Positions 1 to 7,315 of a stretch of DNA of 9,352 nucleotides are shown in pieces (the stretch's first letter is position 1; each line of letters opens with the position of its first letter). The stretch is from an uncultured Saprospiraceae bacterium (lineage in GTDB: Bacteria > Bacteroidota > Bacteroidia > Chitinophagales > Saprospiraceae). Under the pieces are notes generated by a model. The model saw nothing but the letters and a program-made list of their open reading frames with translations. It did not search any database and had not been told where the DNA came from. The stretch lies in NCBI GenBank assembly GCA_937959095.1, contig CALGLY010000741.1, positions 1 to 9,352 on the forward strand, given 5' to 3'. The position numbers and the translations under genes are program-made.

Positions 1-171
1 AATAAAACGTTTGAAATGAAACATTTCTTTATTAAAACTGCTTGTCGAGATTCTGAATTTGGCTTTTCGTGTTTAGTTTATGTGCGGCAAGATACAGAAG
101 CTCTTTAAAAAGTATAGCTTCCAGCATTTTTCCTTACTCAATTATGGCAATCAATGCAATCCCTGCTTCTA

Positions 172-1362
172 TTATTCCGAGAACGAAATAGCCGTTTCAG
201 TCATCACGCCCAAATGATTTCGGTGCGTGATAACAATATAATAATTCCCTCTCTTTTGGCGCATTGTGAGGGTCGAACGTCCATCTATTTCTACCACATC
301 ACCATCTCTTTGAAGTAAGGCACTCCTACTAGCGACACTGGCTGTATTGTCTTGTTCCTCTCTAAGTTCTACCCATACCCAATCCACAATATCATCATTC
401 GGATTCCCTGCGCCATCTGTTCCACCAGTGTTGAATATCGCTAGTGTCGTAGTCAACTGGTCAGCATAAGGACTGTTGATTAAATCGAGGGCATGATTAA
501 TTCTCAAATCATCTCTCATCAATCCTGAATTACTATCATAAGCACCTTTGAGCAATATCTTTGGAGCAATTGATAAATCTACTATTTCATAGTCCGAGAT
601 AATCTGGTCAATTTGAGTTTGATAACAAGAGACGCATACATCCAATGTTCTATAACCTATAAGACTCATTCCTGCTGTTAAAGTTTGCAATACGGAACGA
701 ACGCCCACAATTTTTAAGGAACTGTTCTCTATAATGAAGGTAGGACTCCCCGAATCGCCACCTTCTGAATAAGCTTCATCGGGTTGAGCGGAATTTATAA
801 TATATTCAAACGCAATTCCTGTATTAACACCCAATATTCCATTAGCATCAGTAAACGGATAATTAATATGAGTTATACTTTCAATCCCCGTTCGAGCAAA
901 TTTCCCATAAGGATATACTGTTTGGTTCACTGCAACGCTTCCTATAGATACGGAATTGATATTATCTGTTGAAGGAATGGGCATACTCAATTCAACGAGG
1001 GCTAAATCCGTGTCATTAATGCCATCATTAATTCTGTGGACTGCGGCTACGGTGTATGATTTCAGCACACCATTATTGTTCATAAAGTTGATTGTCTCCC
1101 CAATAGCAGGGCTAGCATGATGAGCGGCAAGTAAAAATTGGGGATGAATCAGGGTCATTGAAAATTGAGGTTTAGTAGCTCTCCACCCAACACTAGAAAT
1201 ACCATTGTAGCTTGCTAATATATAGTCGACATTCTCACTAGGGTTAGCAGGATAATTGATAAATCTATCATGCGTTGAATTGTACCCATTTATTTGAATC
1301 GCGAAACTATTAAAATAGAACAAAATAAATAGTAGTGTAATTAGCTTTTCAATTGCTTTCAT
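172..1362 (-). CDS. Secreted trypsin-like serine protease with a Bacteroidota C-terminal module
   Basis: A 396-residue protein predicted to be exported and to cleave peptide bonds outside the cytoplasm; its substrate is unknown. Residues 1-21 look like a Sec signal peptide: Lys2 and Lys6, a hydrophobic core (LITLLFILFYF), and a likely cut after NSFA. This supports the chosen start. The protease domain spans about 40-260. The apparent triad is His81 (LLAAHH, in the place of TAAHC), Asp119 (NDTDLALVEL) and Ser204 (GGDSGSP). The Cys that normally follows the catalytic His is absent. The only cysteines I see are Cys243 and Cys246 (CVSC). Residues 262-396 form a separate module (MRDDLR, VDWVWVELR, SALLQRDGDVV, YYIVITHRNHLGVMT) that I recall from Saprospiraceae secreted proteins; its function is unknown. 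No type IX sorting domain follows, since the protein stops at the end of the module. The gene stands alone, divergent from treS. Protease assignment is firm; biological role is not known. Confidence 0.88.
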   Translation of the reverse strand: MKAIEKLITLLFILFYFNSFAIQINGYNSTHDRFINYPANPSENVDYILASYNGISSVGWRATKPQFSMTLIHPQFLLAAHHASPAIGETINFMNNNGVLKSYTVAAVHRINDGINDTDLALVELSMPIPSTDNINSVSIGSVAVNQTVYPYGKFARTGIESITHINYPFTDANGILGVNTGIAFEYIINSAQPDEAYSEGGDSGSPTFIIENSSLKIVGVRSVLQTLTAGMSLIGYRTLDVCVSCYQTQIDQIISDYEIVDLSIAPKILLKGAYDSNSGLMRDDLRINHALDLINSPYADQLTTTLAIFNTGGTDGAGNPNDDIVDWVWVELREEQDNTASVASRSALLQRDGDVVEIDGRSTLTMRQKRGNYYIVITHRNHLGVMTETAISFSE

Positions 1363-1435
1363 AGTACTAGTAAGTTTTATTAGACCAAGTGATGGTTTGT
1401 GAGAAGATTGAAGAAAAAATCAAACACTAATGAGG

Positions 1436-1443
1436 CAAAAGTA
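1436..1443 (-). promoter_or_regulatory. Candidate -7 box of the protease promoter
   Basis: On the minus strand this reads TACTTTTG, an exact match to the Bacteroidota -7 consensus TAnnTTTG. It would place the transcription start near 1430, giving a leader of about 70 nt before the ATG at 1362. I see no TTTG or TTG at the expected -33 distance, so the call rests on the -7 box and its position alone. Confidence 0.4.
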
Positions 1444-1536
1444 ACTTTTAAATCTGACTTTGAAGTATTGGTAACAAATGAATTAAGTGATAAAAACTGT
1501 GTTATTTTTTTTTACAAATCATGACTTAGCATCAGC

Positions 1537-1544
1537 TATTTTTC
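1537..1544 (+). promoter_or_regulatory. Weak candidate -7 box upstream of treS
   Basis: TATTTTTC differs from TAnnTTTG only in the last base and is followed by GCAAC, as is common after such boxes. It would give a leader of about 70 nt that includes the hairpin at 1580-1603. No clear -33 element is present: the upstream sequence is a long T run. This is the best candidate in the gap but remains weak. Confidence 0.25.
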
Positions 1545-1579
1545 GCAACTTTAGGCCGTTAATTACAAACGTATAAATA

Positions 1580-1603
1580 TGGATAGTGCTTATTTACTAT
1601 CCA
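1580..1603 (+). promoter_or_regulatory. Perfect 8-bp hairpin or operator before treS
   Basis: TGGATAGT at 1580-1587 is perfectly complementary to ACTATCCA at 1596-1603, with an 8-nt loop. It ends 17 nt before the treS ATG. It could be a hairpin in the 5' leader, close to the ribosome footprint, or a dyad operator for a DNA-binding repressor. There is no U tract, so it does not look like a terminator. Its function is inferred from symmetry and position only. Confidence 0.35.
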
Positions 1604-1620
1604 CGGTATAAACAAACAAT

Positions 1621-4600
1621 ATGGCTAGATATAAGCGCGAACCCCTATGGTACAAAGATGCAATCATTTATGAATTAAATATTAAAGCTTTTTGTGATAG
1701 CACGGGCAGCGGAATTGGTGATTTTAATGGCTTAATGTCTAAGTTGGATTATCTGATTGACTTGGGCGTTACAGCGATTTGGTTGCTCCCTTTTTATCCA
1801 TCTCCGCTACGCGATGATGGGTATGATATTGCAGATTACTACACGATAAGTTCGCGCTATGGCGAATTGAAAGATTTCAAACGCCTCTTGGATGCGGCAC
1901 ATGATAGAGGATTAAAAGTCATCACAGAATTGGTGATAAATCACTCGTCCGATCAGCATCCGTGGTTTCAGGCAGCACGAAATGCACCTGCGGGTTCACC
2001 AGAACGCGATTATTACGTATGGAGCGACGACCCGAAACTCTACCGCGATGTGCGTATCATTTTTCAGGATTTTGAAGAATCGAATTGGACTTGGGATCCT
2101 GTGGCAAAATCCTATTATTGGCATCGCTTCTATTCGCATCAGCCCGATTTGAACTTTGATAATCCTGTGGTGCAAGAAGAGATTTTTAAAATGCTCGAAT
2201 ATTGGGCAGATATGGGCGTGGATGGCTTCCGCTTGGATGCAATTCCGTACCTTTTTGAACGTGAAAATACCAATTGCGAAAACCTGCCAGAAACCCACGT
2301 TTTTCTGAAAAAACTACGTACTCGCCTCGACGAAAAATATGAAAATGTTCTCTTTTTAGCCGAAGCAAATATGTGGCCCGAAGATTCTGCTTCCTACTTC
2401 GGTGATGGCGATGAGTGCCACATGAATTATCATTTCCCCTTGATGCCGCGTATGTATATGTCCGTGAAAATGGAAGATAGACATCCGCTAACCGATATTT
2501 TTGAGCAAACACCAGAAATACCTGAAAACTGCCAATGGGCAACGTTCCTACGAAATCACGATGAACTCACGCTAGAAATGGTGACCGATGAAGAGCGTGA
2601 TTATATGCGAAAACTCTACGCACCTGATCCACGCGCTCGTATCAATCTAGGAATTCGCAGACGACTTGCGCCTTTGATGGAAAATGACCGTCGCCGCATT
2701 GAGTTGATGAATATCTTATTGCTTTCTTTGCCTGGCACACCAGTACTATATTATGGTGATGAAATCGGGATGGGCGATAATTATTTTCTCGGCGATAGAG
2801 ATGGGGTGCGTACACCGATGCAATGGAATGAAAATACCAATGCAGGTTTCTCTGAGGCAAATCCGCAATCGCTCTATTTGCCAGTCATCTCTGATCCTGA
2901 ATATGACTATAAGCATGTGAATGTTGCACGACAAGAAGCGAATAAAAATTCCTTACTTTGGTGGACGAGAAAGGTCTTAGCACTACGCCAGAAAACACAA
3001 CTTTTCGGACGCGGAAATATTAAATTTTTAGCTCCTGAAAACTCGAAGATTCTGGCTTTTACCCGCGAATATGAGGGCGAAACACTTTTAGTACTTATCA
3101 ATTTAGCACGACATACGGAAGGCGTTTACTTGGATTTGCAAGACTATAAATGGCATACGCCTGTTGATATGTTCAGCGATAATATCTTGCCTGTGATTAG
3201 CACCGCGCCTTACTTCCTCACCTTGCCGCCTTATGGTTATCATTGGTTGAGTTTGAAGTCGGAGAAAGCACTAGCAGCAAAGCCTATTTCGCCTGAATTG
3301 AAAGCGGATACGTTAGCAAAACTGGTGAAGCAAGCCGCTTTTGCTGACGAAGTCCTGCCGAATTTCTTACGAGAAGCGACTTGGTTCGGAAATAAAGACC
3401 GTATCATAGAATCGGTAGAAATTTTGGATTCTATAGCCATACGAGAAGACCGAATATTGATTTTGAAAGTAGATTTCCGTAGCGGACAGCCTGAATTAAT
3501 TCAATTGCCACTACGTTTCAAGACATCTGTGAAGGATAAGTGGGCAATCGTAGGAACGGCTAAAATAAATGGGGTGCGCGGTATCTTGGTCGATGCCTTC
3601 CAAAGTAAGCGATTTAGAGCGACCTTATTAAATGGTAAATACAAAAAGCTCACACTCGCTGGCGAAGATTTAGATAAAGTAAAAGATTCAAAAGTACTGG
3701 CGGTTACGAATCAGTATGTCACAGCTGCTTTCGAGGAGGATTATGTCGTAAAGTTTTATAGAAGAATAGATACGACTTCCACACCCGATTTTGAATTGAC
3801 GGAGTGGCTAAGTGCGCGTAAATTTGCTGCTGCACCGAAACAGCTTGCTAGTATCATTTACGAAAAAGGAAAAATAAATGCAGCTTTAGCGAGTATTCAA
3901 AAATATAAGAAAACGCGCACAAATGCTTGGGATTGCGTGCTGAAAAATGCAGATAATAAATCGAAATTACTCGAACAAATGGCTATGATTTCGGAGAATG
4001 TAGCTCAATTGCATCTCGCGCTTTTAGGCAAGGCAGCGGATGAAAACCCTGCTTTTGAAGCGGAATTATTCTCTTTACACTATCAGCGATCTTTGTTTTC
4101 TGCATTTAAAGGCTTAGTTCGTTCGGTATCGAAGAAGCTAGCCAATTCTTTATCGGAGCTTCCTGCGAAGGATCAAGCAAAAGCACGCCAAGTACTCGAT
4201 GCAAAAGCGGCTATTCTATCCTATTTGGAGCGTATTTATGTGCATAAATTTGAAGCGAGTAAGATTCGAATTCATGGCAATTTGCATTTAGGTCAAATTA
4301 ATTTGACTAAAAAAGGCGTACTTTTCGAGGATTTTGATGGAACGCTAGATCGCTCCTTCACCGAACGAAAATTGCGTAAATCACCGCTGACTGATGTAGC
4401 TACCTTATTACGTTCTATACATTACGTGCTCACCCAAAAAGGGACGGACGCTAGTGTATACGATGCGATACAAGAGCGCGTGATAGCGACCTATAAAAAG
4501 CATATTGAAGCCGCGAAGCTTCCAGAATTTATTCCCGAGAGTAAAAAGGATTTCAATATCTTAATGGATATTTTCTTGATGGAACGTGCTTTGAAAGAAT

Positions 4601-4674
4601 TGGATTTTGAACTTACACATCGTCCTGATTGGGCTTTCTTGCCGATGGAGGGGATTTTGAGTTTATTGAAATAG
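1621..4674 (+). CDS. treS: Trehalose synthase (maltose alpha-D-glucosyltransferase) fused to a maltokinase-like domain
   Basis: A 1017-residue cytoplasmic fusion protein. Residues 1 to about 545 are a GH13 trehalose synthase, which interconverts maltose and trehalose. Visible motifs are DGYDIADYY (66-74), ITELVINHSSDQHPWF (101-116), nucleophile Asp206 in GFRLDAIPYL, acid/base Glu248 in LAEAN, and Asp314 in LRNHDELTLEM. The spacing fits the known TreS triad. A beta domain ends near PPYGYHWLSL (536-545). From about 575 a maltokinase-like domain follows: LREATWFGNK (583-591) resembles the N-terminal cap motif, VVKFYRR (709-715) the ATP-binding lysine region, then HGNLHLGQ (885-892), FEDFDG (902-907) and SPLTDVATLLRS (921-932). 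TreS-maltokinase fusions are a known arrangement, usually about 1,100 residues. The odd point is Asn887, where the family has the catalytic Asp, so kinase activity is doubtful. The ATG follows an A-rich leader without a strong Shine-Dalgarno site. The TreS call is firm. Whether the second half phosphorylates maltose is open. Confidence 0.93.
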   Translation: MARYKREPLWYKDAIIYELNIKAFCDSTGSGIGDFNGLMSKLDYLIDLGVTAIWLLPFYPSPLRDDGYDIADYYTISSRYGELKDFKRLLDAAHDRGLKVITELVINHSSDQHPWFQAARNAPAGSPERDYYVWSDDPKLYRDVRIIFQDFEESNWTWDPVAKSYYWHRFYSHQPDLNFDNPVVQEEIFKMLEYWADMGVDGFRLDAIPYLFERENTNCENLPETHVFLKKLRTRLDEKYENVLFLAEANMWPEDSASYFGDGDECHMNYHFPLMPRMYMSVKMEDRHPLTDIFEQTPEIPENCQWATFLRNHDELTLEMVTDEERDYMRKLYAPDPRARINLGIRRRLAPLMENDRRRIELMNILLLSLPGTPVLYYGDEIGMGDNYFLGDRDGVRTPMQWNENTNAGFSEANPQSLYLPVISDPEYDYKHVNVARQEANKNSLLWWTRKVLALRQKTQLFGRGNIKFLAPENSKILAFTREYEGETLLVLINLARHTEGVYLDLQDYKWHTPVDMFSDNILPVISTAPYFLTLPPYGYHWLSLKSEKALAAKPISPELKADTLAKLVKQAAFADEVLPNFLREATWFGNKDRIIESVEILDSIAIREDRILILKVDFRSGQPELIQLPLRFKTSVKDKWAIVGTAKINGVRGILVDAFQSKRFRATLLNGKYKKLTLAGEDLDKVKDSKVLAVTNQYVTAAFEEDYVVKFYRRIDTTSTPDFELTEWLSARKFAAAPKQLASIIYEKGKINAALASIQKYKKTRTNAWDCVLKNADNKSKLLEQMAMISENVAQLHLALLGKAADENPAFEAELFSLHYQRSLFSAFKGLVRSVSKKLANSLSELPAKDQAKARQVLDAKAAILSYLERIYVHKFEASKIRIHGNLHLGQINLTKKGVLFEDFDGTLDRSFTERKLRKSPLTDVATLLRSIHYVLTQKGTDASVYDAIQERVIATYKKHIEAAKLPEFIPESKKDFNILMDIFLMERALKELDFELTHRPDWAFLPMEGILSLLK

Positions 4675-4687
4675 AAATAAAAGATTA

Positions 4688-4757
4688 TTAGAACGCAGAG
4701 ACGCGGAGGTGCAGAGTTTTTTTTAAATTTCCACGTCTTTGCGCCTTTGCGTTCTAA
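4688..4757. repeat. Palindrome of 8-nt units between convergent treS and pgk
   Basis: The outer arms TTAGAACGCA (4688-4697) and TGCGTTCTAA (4748-4757) are perfectly complementary. The left arm is three tandem octamers, ACGCAGAG, ACGCGGAG and GTGCAGAG (4693-4716). The reverse complement of the right arm repeats the pattern: ACGCAAAG, GCGCAAAG, ACGTGG. Pairing continues inward as far as 4711/4734 with one A-C mismatch and several G-U pairs, around a loop that contains an 8-T run. The wobbles exist only in plus-strand RNA; in minus-strand RNA they become C-A mismatches. It lies 13 nt after treS and 14 nt before the pgk stop, so it may end or protect transcripts. No T run follows either arm, so it is not a standard terminator. 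I recall similar ACGCAGAG-rich repeats dispersed in many environmental bacterial genomes. Confidence 0.7.
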
Positions 4758-4771
4758 ATAAAAAAGCAATT

Positions 4772-5992
4772 TTAAGCTACATTGCCTTGAATAGCTGCGA
4801 TGCCTGGCAATTCTTTACCTTCTAAAAACTCTAGCATTGCTCCACCGCCTGTGGATACAAAGCTTACTTTGTCCCCTAAGCCCATTTGCTTTACGGCTGC
4901 TACCGAGTCGCCACCACCTACTAGGGAGAATGCACCTTTAGCTGTTGCATCTGCTACGGCATTAGCGATTGCTTTTGTACCGCTTGCGAAGTTTTCAAAT
5001 TCAAAAACGCCCATTGGACCATTCCAAAGAATTGTTTTTGAATTTAATAGTACCTCACGGAAGGTGTCAATACTTTCTGGGCCAATATCTAAACCCATCC
5101 AACCATCAGGAATGTTACTTGTGGATGCAAATTGGTTATTCGCATCATTAGAAAAGCCATCTGCGATTTTATTATCGGTCGGCAAGTAGATATTTACATT
5201 CTTTTCTTTTGCTGTTTTCAGTAGATTGAGGGCTAAATCTAATTTATCTTCCTCACAAAGCGAATTTCCAATACTACCGCCTTGCGCCTTAGCAAACGTA
5301 TAAGCCATGCCACCGCCAATAATCAGATTATCCACTCTATCCAGTAAACTTTCTAGCAGCAATAACTTATCGGATACCTTTGCACCACCTGTGATGGCTG
5401 TGATTGGGCGTTCTTCACTATTCAAAGCATACGTAGCATTTTTGATTTCATTTTCCATCAAAAGACCAAATGCACGGTTTTCAGGCGCGAAGTAATTCGC
5501 CACCGTAGTCGTAGAAGCATGTGCGCGGTGTGCCGTCCCGAAAGCATCATTAATATAGATGTCTCCAAATTTGGCGAGTTGCTTTGCGAATTCGCTGTTG
5601 CCTTTCTTTTCTCCTTTATAGAAGCGCGTATTTTCTAGGAGTAATACTTCGCCCGGCTTTAGTTCAGCAACATATTTCTCCGTTTCTTCACCAATCGCAT
5701 CATCTGCGAATTTTACGATACAGTTCAGCACATTCGGCAAATAACCTGCTACATGGCGCAGCGTAAATTTTCGGGTATTGATAGAGCCATCTTCATTCAG
5801 TTTTTTCTGTGGTCGCCCCAAATGCGACATCACGATAGCCGAGCCACCATTATCTAGTATATGCCGTAGGGTAGGGAGTGCTGCTTGAATACGCGTATCA
5901 TCGGTGATATTGAAATCCGCATCTAAAGGCACATTGAAATCAACGCGTACTAAGGCTTTTTTGCCTTTAAAATTAATATCTTTTATATTCAT
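4772..5992 (-). CDS. pgk: Phosphoglycerate kinase
   Basis: A 406-residue cytoplasmic glycolytic enzyme that transfers phosphate from 1,3-bisphosphoglycerate to ADP, giving 3-phosphoglycerate and ATP. The family signature [12 protein letters not shown] (12-23) is intact, with substrate-binding DDTR (31-34) and SHLGRP (56-61), then [25 protein letters not shown] and, in the nucleotide-binding half, [16 protein letters not shown] and [11 protein letters not shown]. The C-terminal [18 protein letters not shown] closes the protein as expected. Length is close to the usual 390-400. I place the start at 5992 ([12 protein letters not shown]). The frame stays open to an ATG at 6088, but those 32 extra codons translate the intergenic palindrome ([13 protein letters not shown]) and lie outside the family's conserved start. 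The gene follows gap by 101 nt on the same strand, so co-transcription is likely; together they carry out two successive steps. No key residue appears to be missing. Confidence 0.97.
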   Translation of the reverse strand: MNIKDINFKGKKALVRVDFNVPLDADFNITDDTRIQAALPTLRHILDNGGSAIVMSHLGRPQKKLNEDGSINTRKFTLRHVAGYLPNVLNCIVKFADDAIGEETEKYVAELKPGEVLLLENTRFYKGEKKGNSEFAKQLAKFGDIYINDAFGTAHRAHASTTTVANYFAPENRAFGLLMENEIKNATYALNSEERPITAITGGAKVSDKLLLLESLLDRVDNLIIGGGMAYTFAKAQGGSIGNSLCEEDKLDLALNLLKTAKEKNVNIYLPTDNKIADGFSNDANNQFASTSNIPDGWMGLDIGPESIDTFREVLLNSKTILWNGPMGVFEFENFASGTKAIANAVADATAKGAFSLVGGGDSVAAVKQMGLGDKVSFVSTGGGAMLEFLEGKELPGIAAIQGNVA

Positions 5993-6012
5993 GTTTATTG
6001 CTAATAGGAAAA

Positions 6013-6085
6013 ATAGATTTGAGATTTTAAGATTTGAGATTTGAGAAAAAGTCTCACGTCTCATATCTTTCAATCTCAAATCTAT
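6013..6085. repeat. Intercistronic palindrome of 7-nt units between gap and pgk
   Basis: Outer arms ATAGATTTGAGATT (6013-6026) and AATCTCAAATCTAT (6072-6085) are perfectly complementary over 14 bp. Inside, AAGAT pairs with ATCTT (6029-6033 with 6065-6069) and TGAGA with TCTCA (6035-6039 with 6059-6063), giving a long, slightly bulged hairpin. Both arms are heptad repeats: AGATTTG recurs on the left, while the right reads GTCTCAC, GTCTCAT, ATCTTTC, AATCTCA, AATCTAT. It fills most of the 101-nt gap between the two coding regions. It could stabilise the gap end of a shared transcript or reduce read-through into pgk. I recall AATCTCA-type repeats in other Bacteroidota genomes, so it is probably a dispersed element. 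Confidence 0.72.
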
Positions 6086-6093
6086 CAAAAAAA

Positions 6094-7095
6094 CTATGCT
6101 AAAGCCGATACCCGCGCGGTCAAATCTGCTAAACGTGCAGAATAACCCGCTTCATTATCATACCAGCTTACTATTTTTATCATATTGCCATTCACATCTG
6201 TCATCAAAGAATCGAAGATGGAAGAATGCTTATTGCTCACAATATCCGAAGAAACTAAAGGATCAGTAGCATATTCCAAGACTCCTTTCATTGGGCCATC
6301 TGCCATTTCCTTGAATTTTGCATTGATTTCTTCTACTGTAGGTACTTTTTCTACTACACAGTTTACTTCTATCAAAGAACCCGTGATAACTGGTACACGT
6401 ATTGCAATCGCGCTCAATTTGCCTGCAATCGCTGGCACTACTTTAGCGGTAGCATTAGCAGCACCTGTAGAAGTAGGTACAATATTGAAAGCCGCTGCTC
6501 TTGCACGACGCAAATCGCTATGTGGCGCATCCTGTATGCGTTGATCCGCCGTATAAGCATGTGTAGTCGTCATAGAACCATACACTAAACCCCAATTCTC
6601 TGTAATAATCTTCGCTACTGGCGAAAGACAATTAGTTGTACAAGACGCATTCGAGAAAATCGTCTGTTTTGTATCTAGTTCATGGTCATTCACGCCCAAT
6701 ACAATGGTTTGTACATCATCGCCTTTTGCTGGCGCAGACATAATTACGCGTTTTGCACCTGCTTCTATGTGTAGGCTCGCCTTTTCGCGGGTACGGAAAA
6801 TACCCGTACATTCGAGTACGACATCAATACCCATTTTTTTCCAAGGCAATTTAGAAGGATCGCGCTCCGCAGAAGCTGCGATTTCTTTGCCGTTAATAAT
6901 TAATTTATCATCGGTATAGTCAATAGTGCCATCGAATTGGCCGTGTGCAGAATCATATTTTAGTAAATGGGCTAGGGTAGCGTTGCTTGTCAGGTCATTA
7001 ATTGCAACGACTTCCACGCCGTCCATTTTCATCAGGTTTCTGAAAGTTAAGCGGCCAATACGCCCAAATCCGTTGATAGCTATTCGCTTCGTCAT
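6094..7095 (-). CDS. gap: Glyceraldehyde-3-phosphate dehydrogenase, type I (NAD)
   Basis: A 333-residue cytoplasmic enzyme that oxidises and phosphorylates glyceraldehyde 3-phosphate to 1,3-bisphosphoglycerate with NAD+. The NAD-binding loop NGFGRIGR is at residues 8-15. Asp34 (AINDLTSN) is the residue that favours NAD over NADP. The active site is [13 protein letters not shown] (148-160), with catalytic Cys152 and partner His179 in [10 protein letters not shown]. Phosphate-binding segments PTSTGAA (207-213) and RVPV (233-236) and the C-terminal WYDNEAGYS (311-319) are all present. Length is typical for a tetrameric GapA. The start matches the family ([15 protein letters not shown]). It is upstream of pgk on the same strand and makes that enzyme's substrate. 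Its leader is long and highly structured, which hints at post-transcriptional control. Nothing in the protein itself is unusual. Confidence 0.97.
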   Translation of the reverse strand: MTKRIAINGFGRIGRLTFRNLMKMDGVEVVAINDLTSNATLAHLLKYDSAHGQFDGTIDYTDDKLIINGKEIAASAERDPSKLPWKKMGIDVVLECTGIFRTREKASLHIEAGAKRVIMSAPAKGDDVQTIVLGVNDHELDTKQTIFSNASCTTNCLSPVAKIITENWGLVYGSMTTTHAYTADQRIQDAPHSDLRRARAAAFNIVPTSTGAANATAKVVPAIAGKLSAIAIRVPVITGSLIEVNCVVEKVPTVEEINAKFKEMADGPMKGVLEYATDPLVSSDIVSNKHSSIFDSLMTDVNGNMIKIVSWYDNEAGYSARLADLTARVSALA

Positions 7096-7149
7096 TGTAT
7101 GTAAATGGTTTTAGTGACTCCTTTAGTCACTGTATATAAATGGTATAAG
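7096..7149 (-). promoter_or_regulatory. Direct repeats and hairpin immediately upstream of the gap start
   Basis: Two 19-nt direct repeats, TGTATGTAAATGGTTTTAG (7096-7114) and TGTATATAAATGGTATAAG (7131-7149), match at 16 of 19 positions with a 35-nt period; the first directly abuts the gap ATG. Between them lies a 7-bp hairpin, 7113-7119 with 7125-7131, loop CCTTT. In the mRNA this hairpin contains AAAGGAG, a Shine-Dalgarno-like string, although it lies about 20 nt from the start codon. The arrangement suggests a control element, but no known riboswitch or protein site is recognised. Confidence 0.45.
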
Positions 7150-7301
7150 GGAGTCGGCAATAAATAAGGTACCCATTATGGCGCAGATATTTTCTTCTTC
7201 TGAAGAATTGAAAAAATCAGTGCATAGCCTTCGCTACGGACTTATTTTTTCGAAGGAAAAAGAGCAAGTCAGAGTGGATAGATTATTTTTTGCCGACTCT
7301 C
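7149..7301. repeat. 153-bp element with 19-nt terminal inverted repeats in the gap leader
   Basis: The left end GGGAGTCGGCAATAAATAA (7149-7167) and the reverse complement of the right end (7283-7301) match at 17 of 19 positions. A TAA triplet flanks both sides (7146-7148 and 7302-7304), as a short target duplication would. Internal symmetries are TTCTTC with GAAGAA around 7195-7207, a near-match pair of A-run and T-run arms, CCTTCG with CGAAGG, and the small TAGC-CTTC-GCTA dyad. No frame codes for a transposase. It could be a non-autonomous miniature transposon or a purpose-built mRNA structure. Without a second copy in this window I cannot decide. Confidence 0.45.
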
Positions 7302-7315
7302 TAAAATCTAAAAAT

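Noticed and set aside
13..27. Small dyad GAAATG-AAA-CATTTC near the window start
   Set aside because: The stem is only 6 bp, with a 3-nt loop in AT-rich sequence and no clean T tract, so it cannot be called a terminator.
32..127. A 31-codon minus-strand frame downstream of the protease, starting MLEAILFKELL, with AAGGA just before its ATG
   Set aside because: It is very short, matches no family I know, overlaps an imperfect stem-loop at 97-121, and Shine-Dalgarno strings are poor evidence in Bacteroidota. Conservation in relatives would be needed to call it.
1506..1513. Long T run upstream of treS as a terminator for a plus-strand transcript
   Set aside because: No GC-rich stem precedes it, and the upstream gene is on the opposite strand.
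4491..4769. A 92-codon minus-strand frame antisense to the end of treS
   Set aside because: It overlaps the treS 3' end and the octamer palindrome. Its residues are a by-product of those sequences.
4800..5189. A 129-codon plus-strand frame inside pgk, and a similar 119-codon frame at 6185-6544 inside gap
   Set aside because: Both are antisense shadows of highly conserved genes, with low-complexity Ala/Ser/Pro composition and no family resemblance.
5993..6088. Upstream extension of pgk by 32 codons to an ATG at 6088
   Set aside because: The extra residues translate the intergenic heptad palindrome, and phosphoglycerate kinases start at the [12 protein letters not shown] position.
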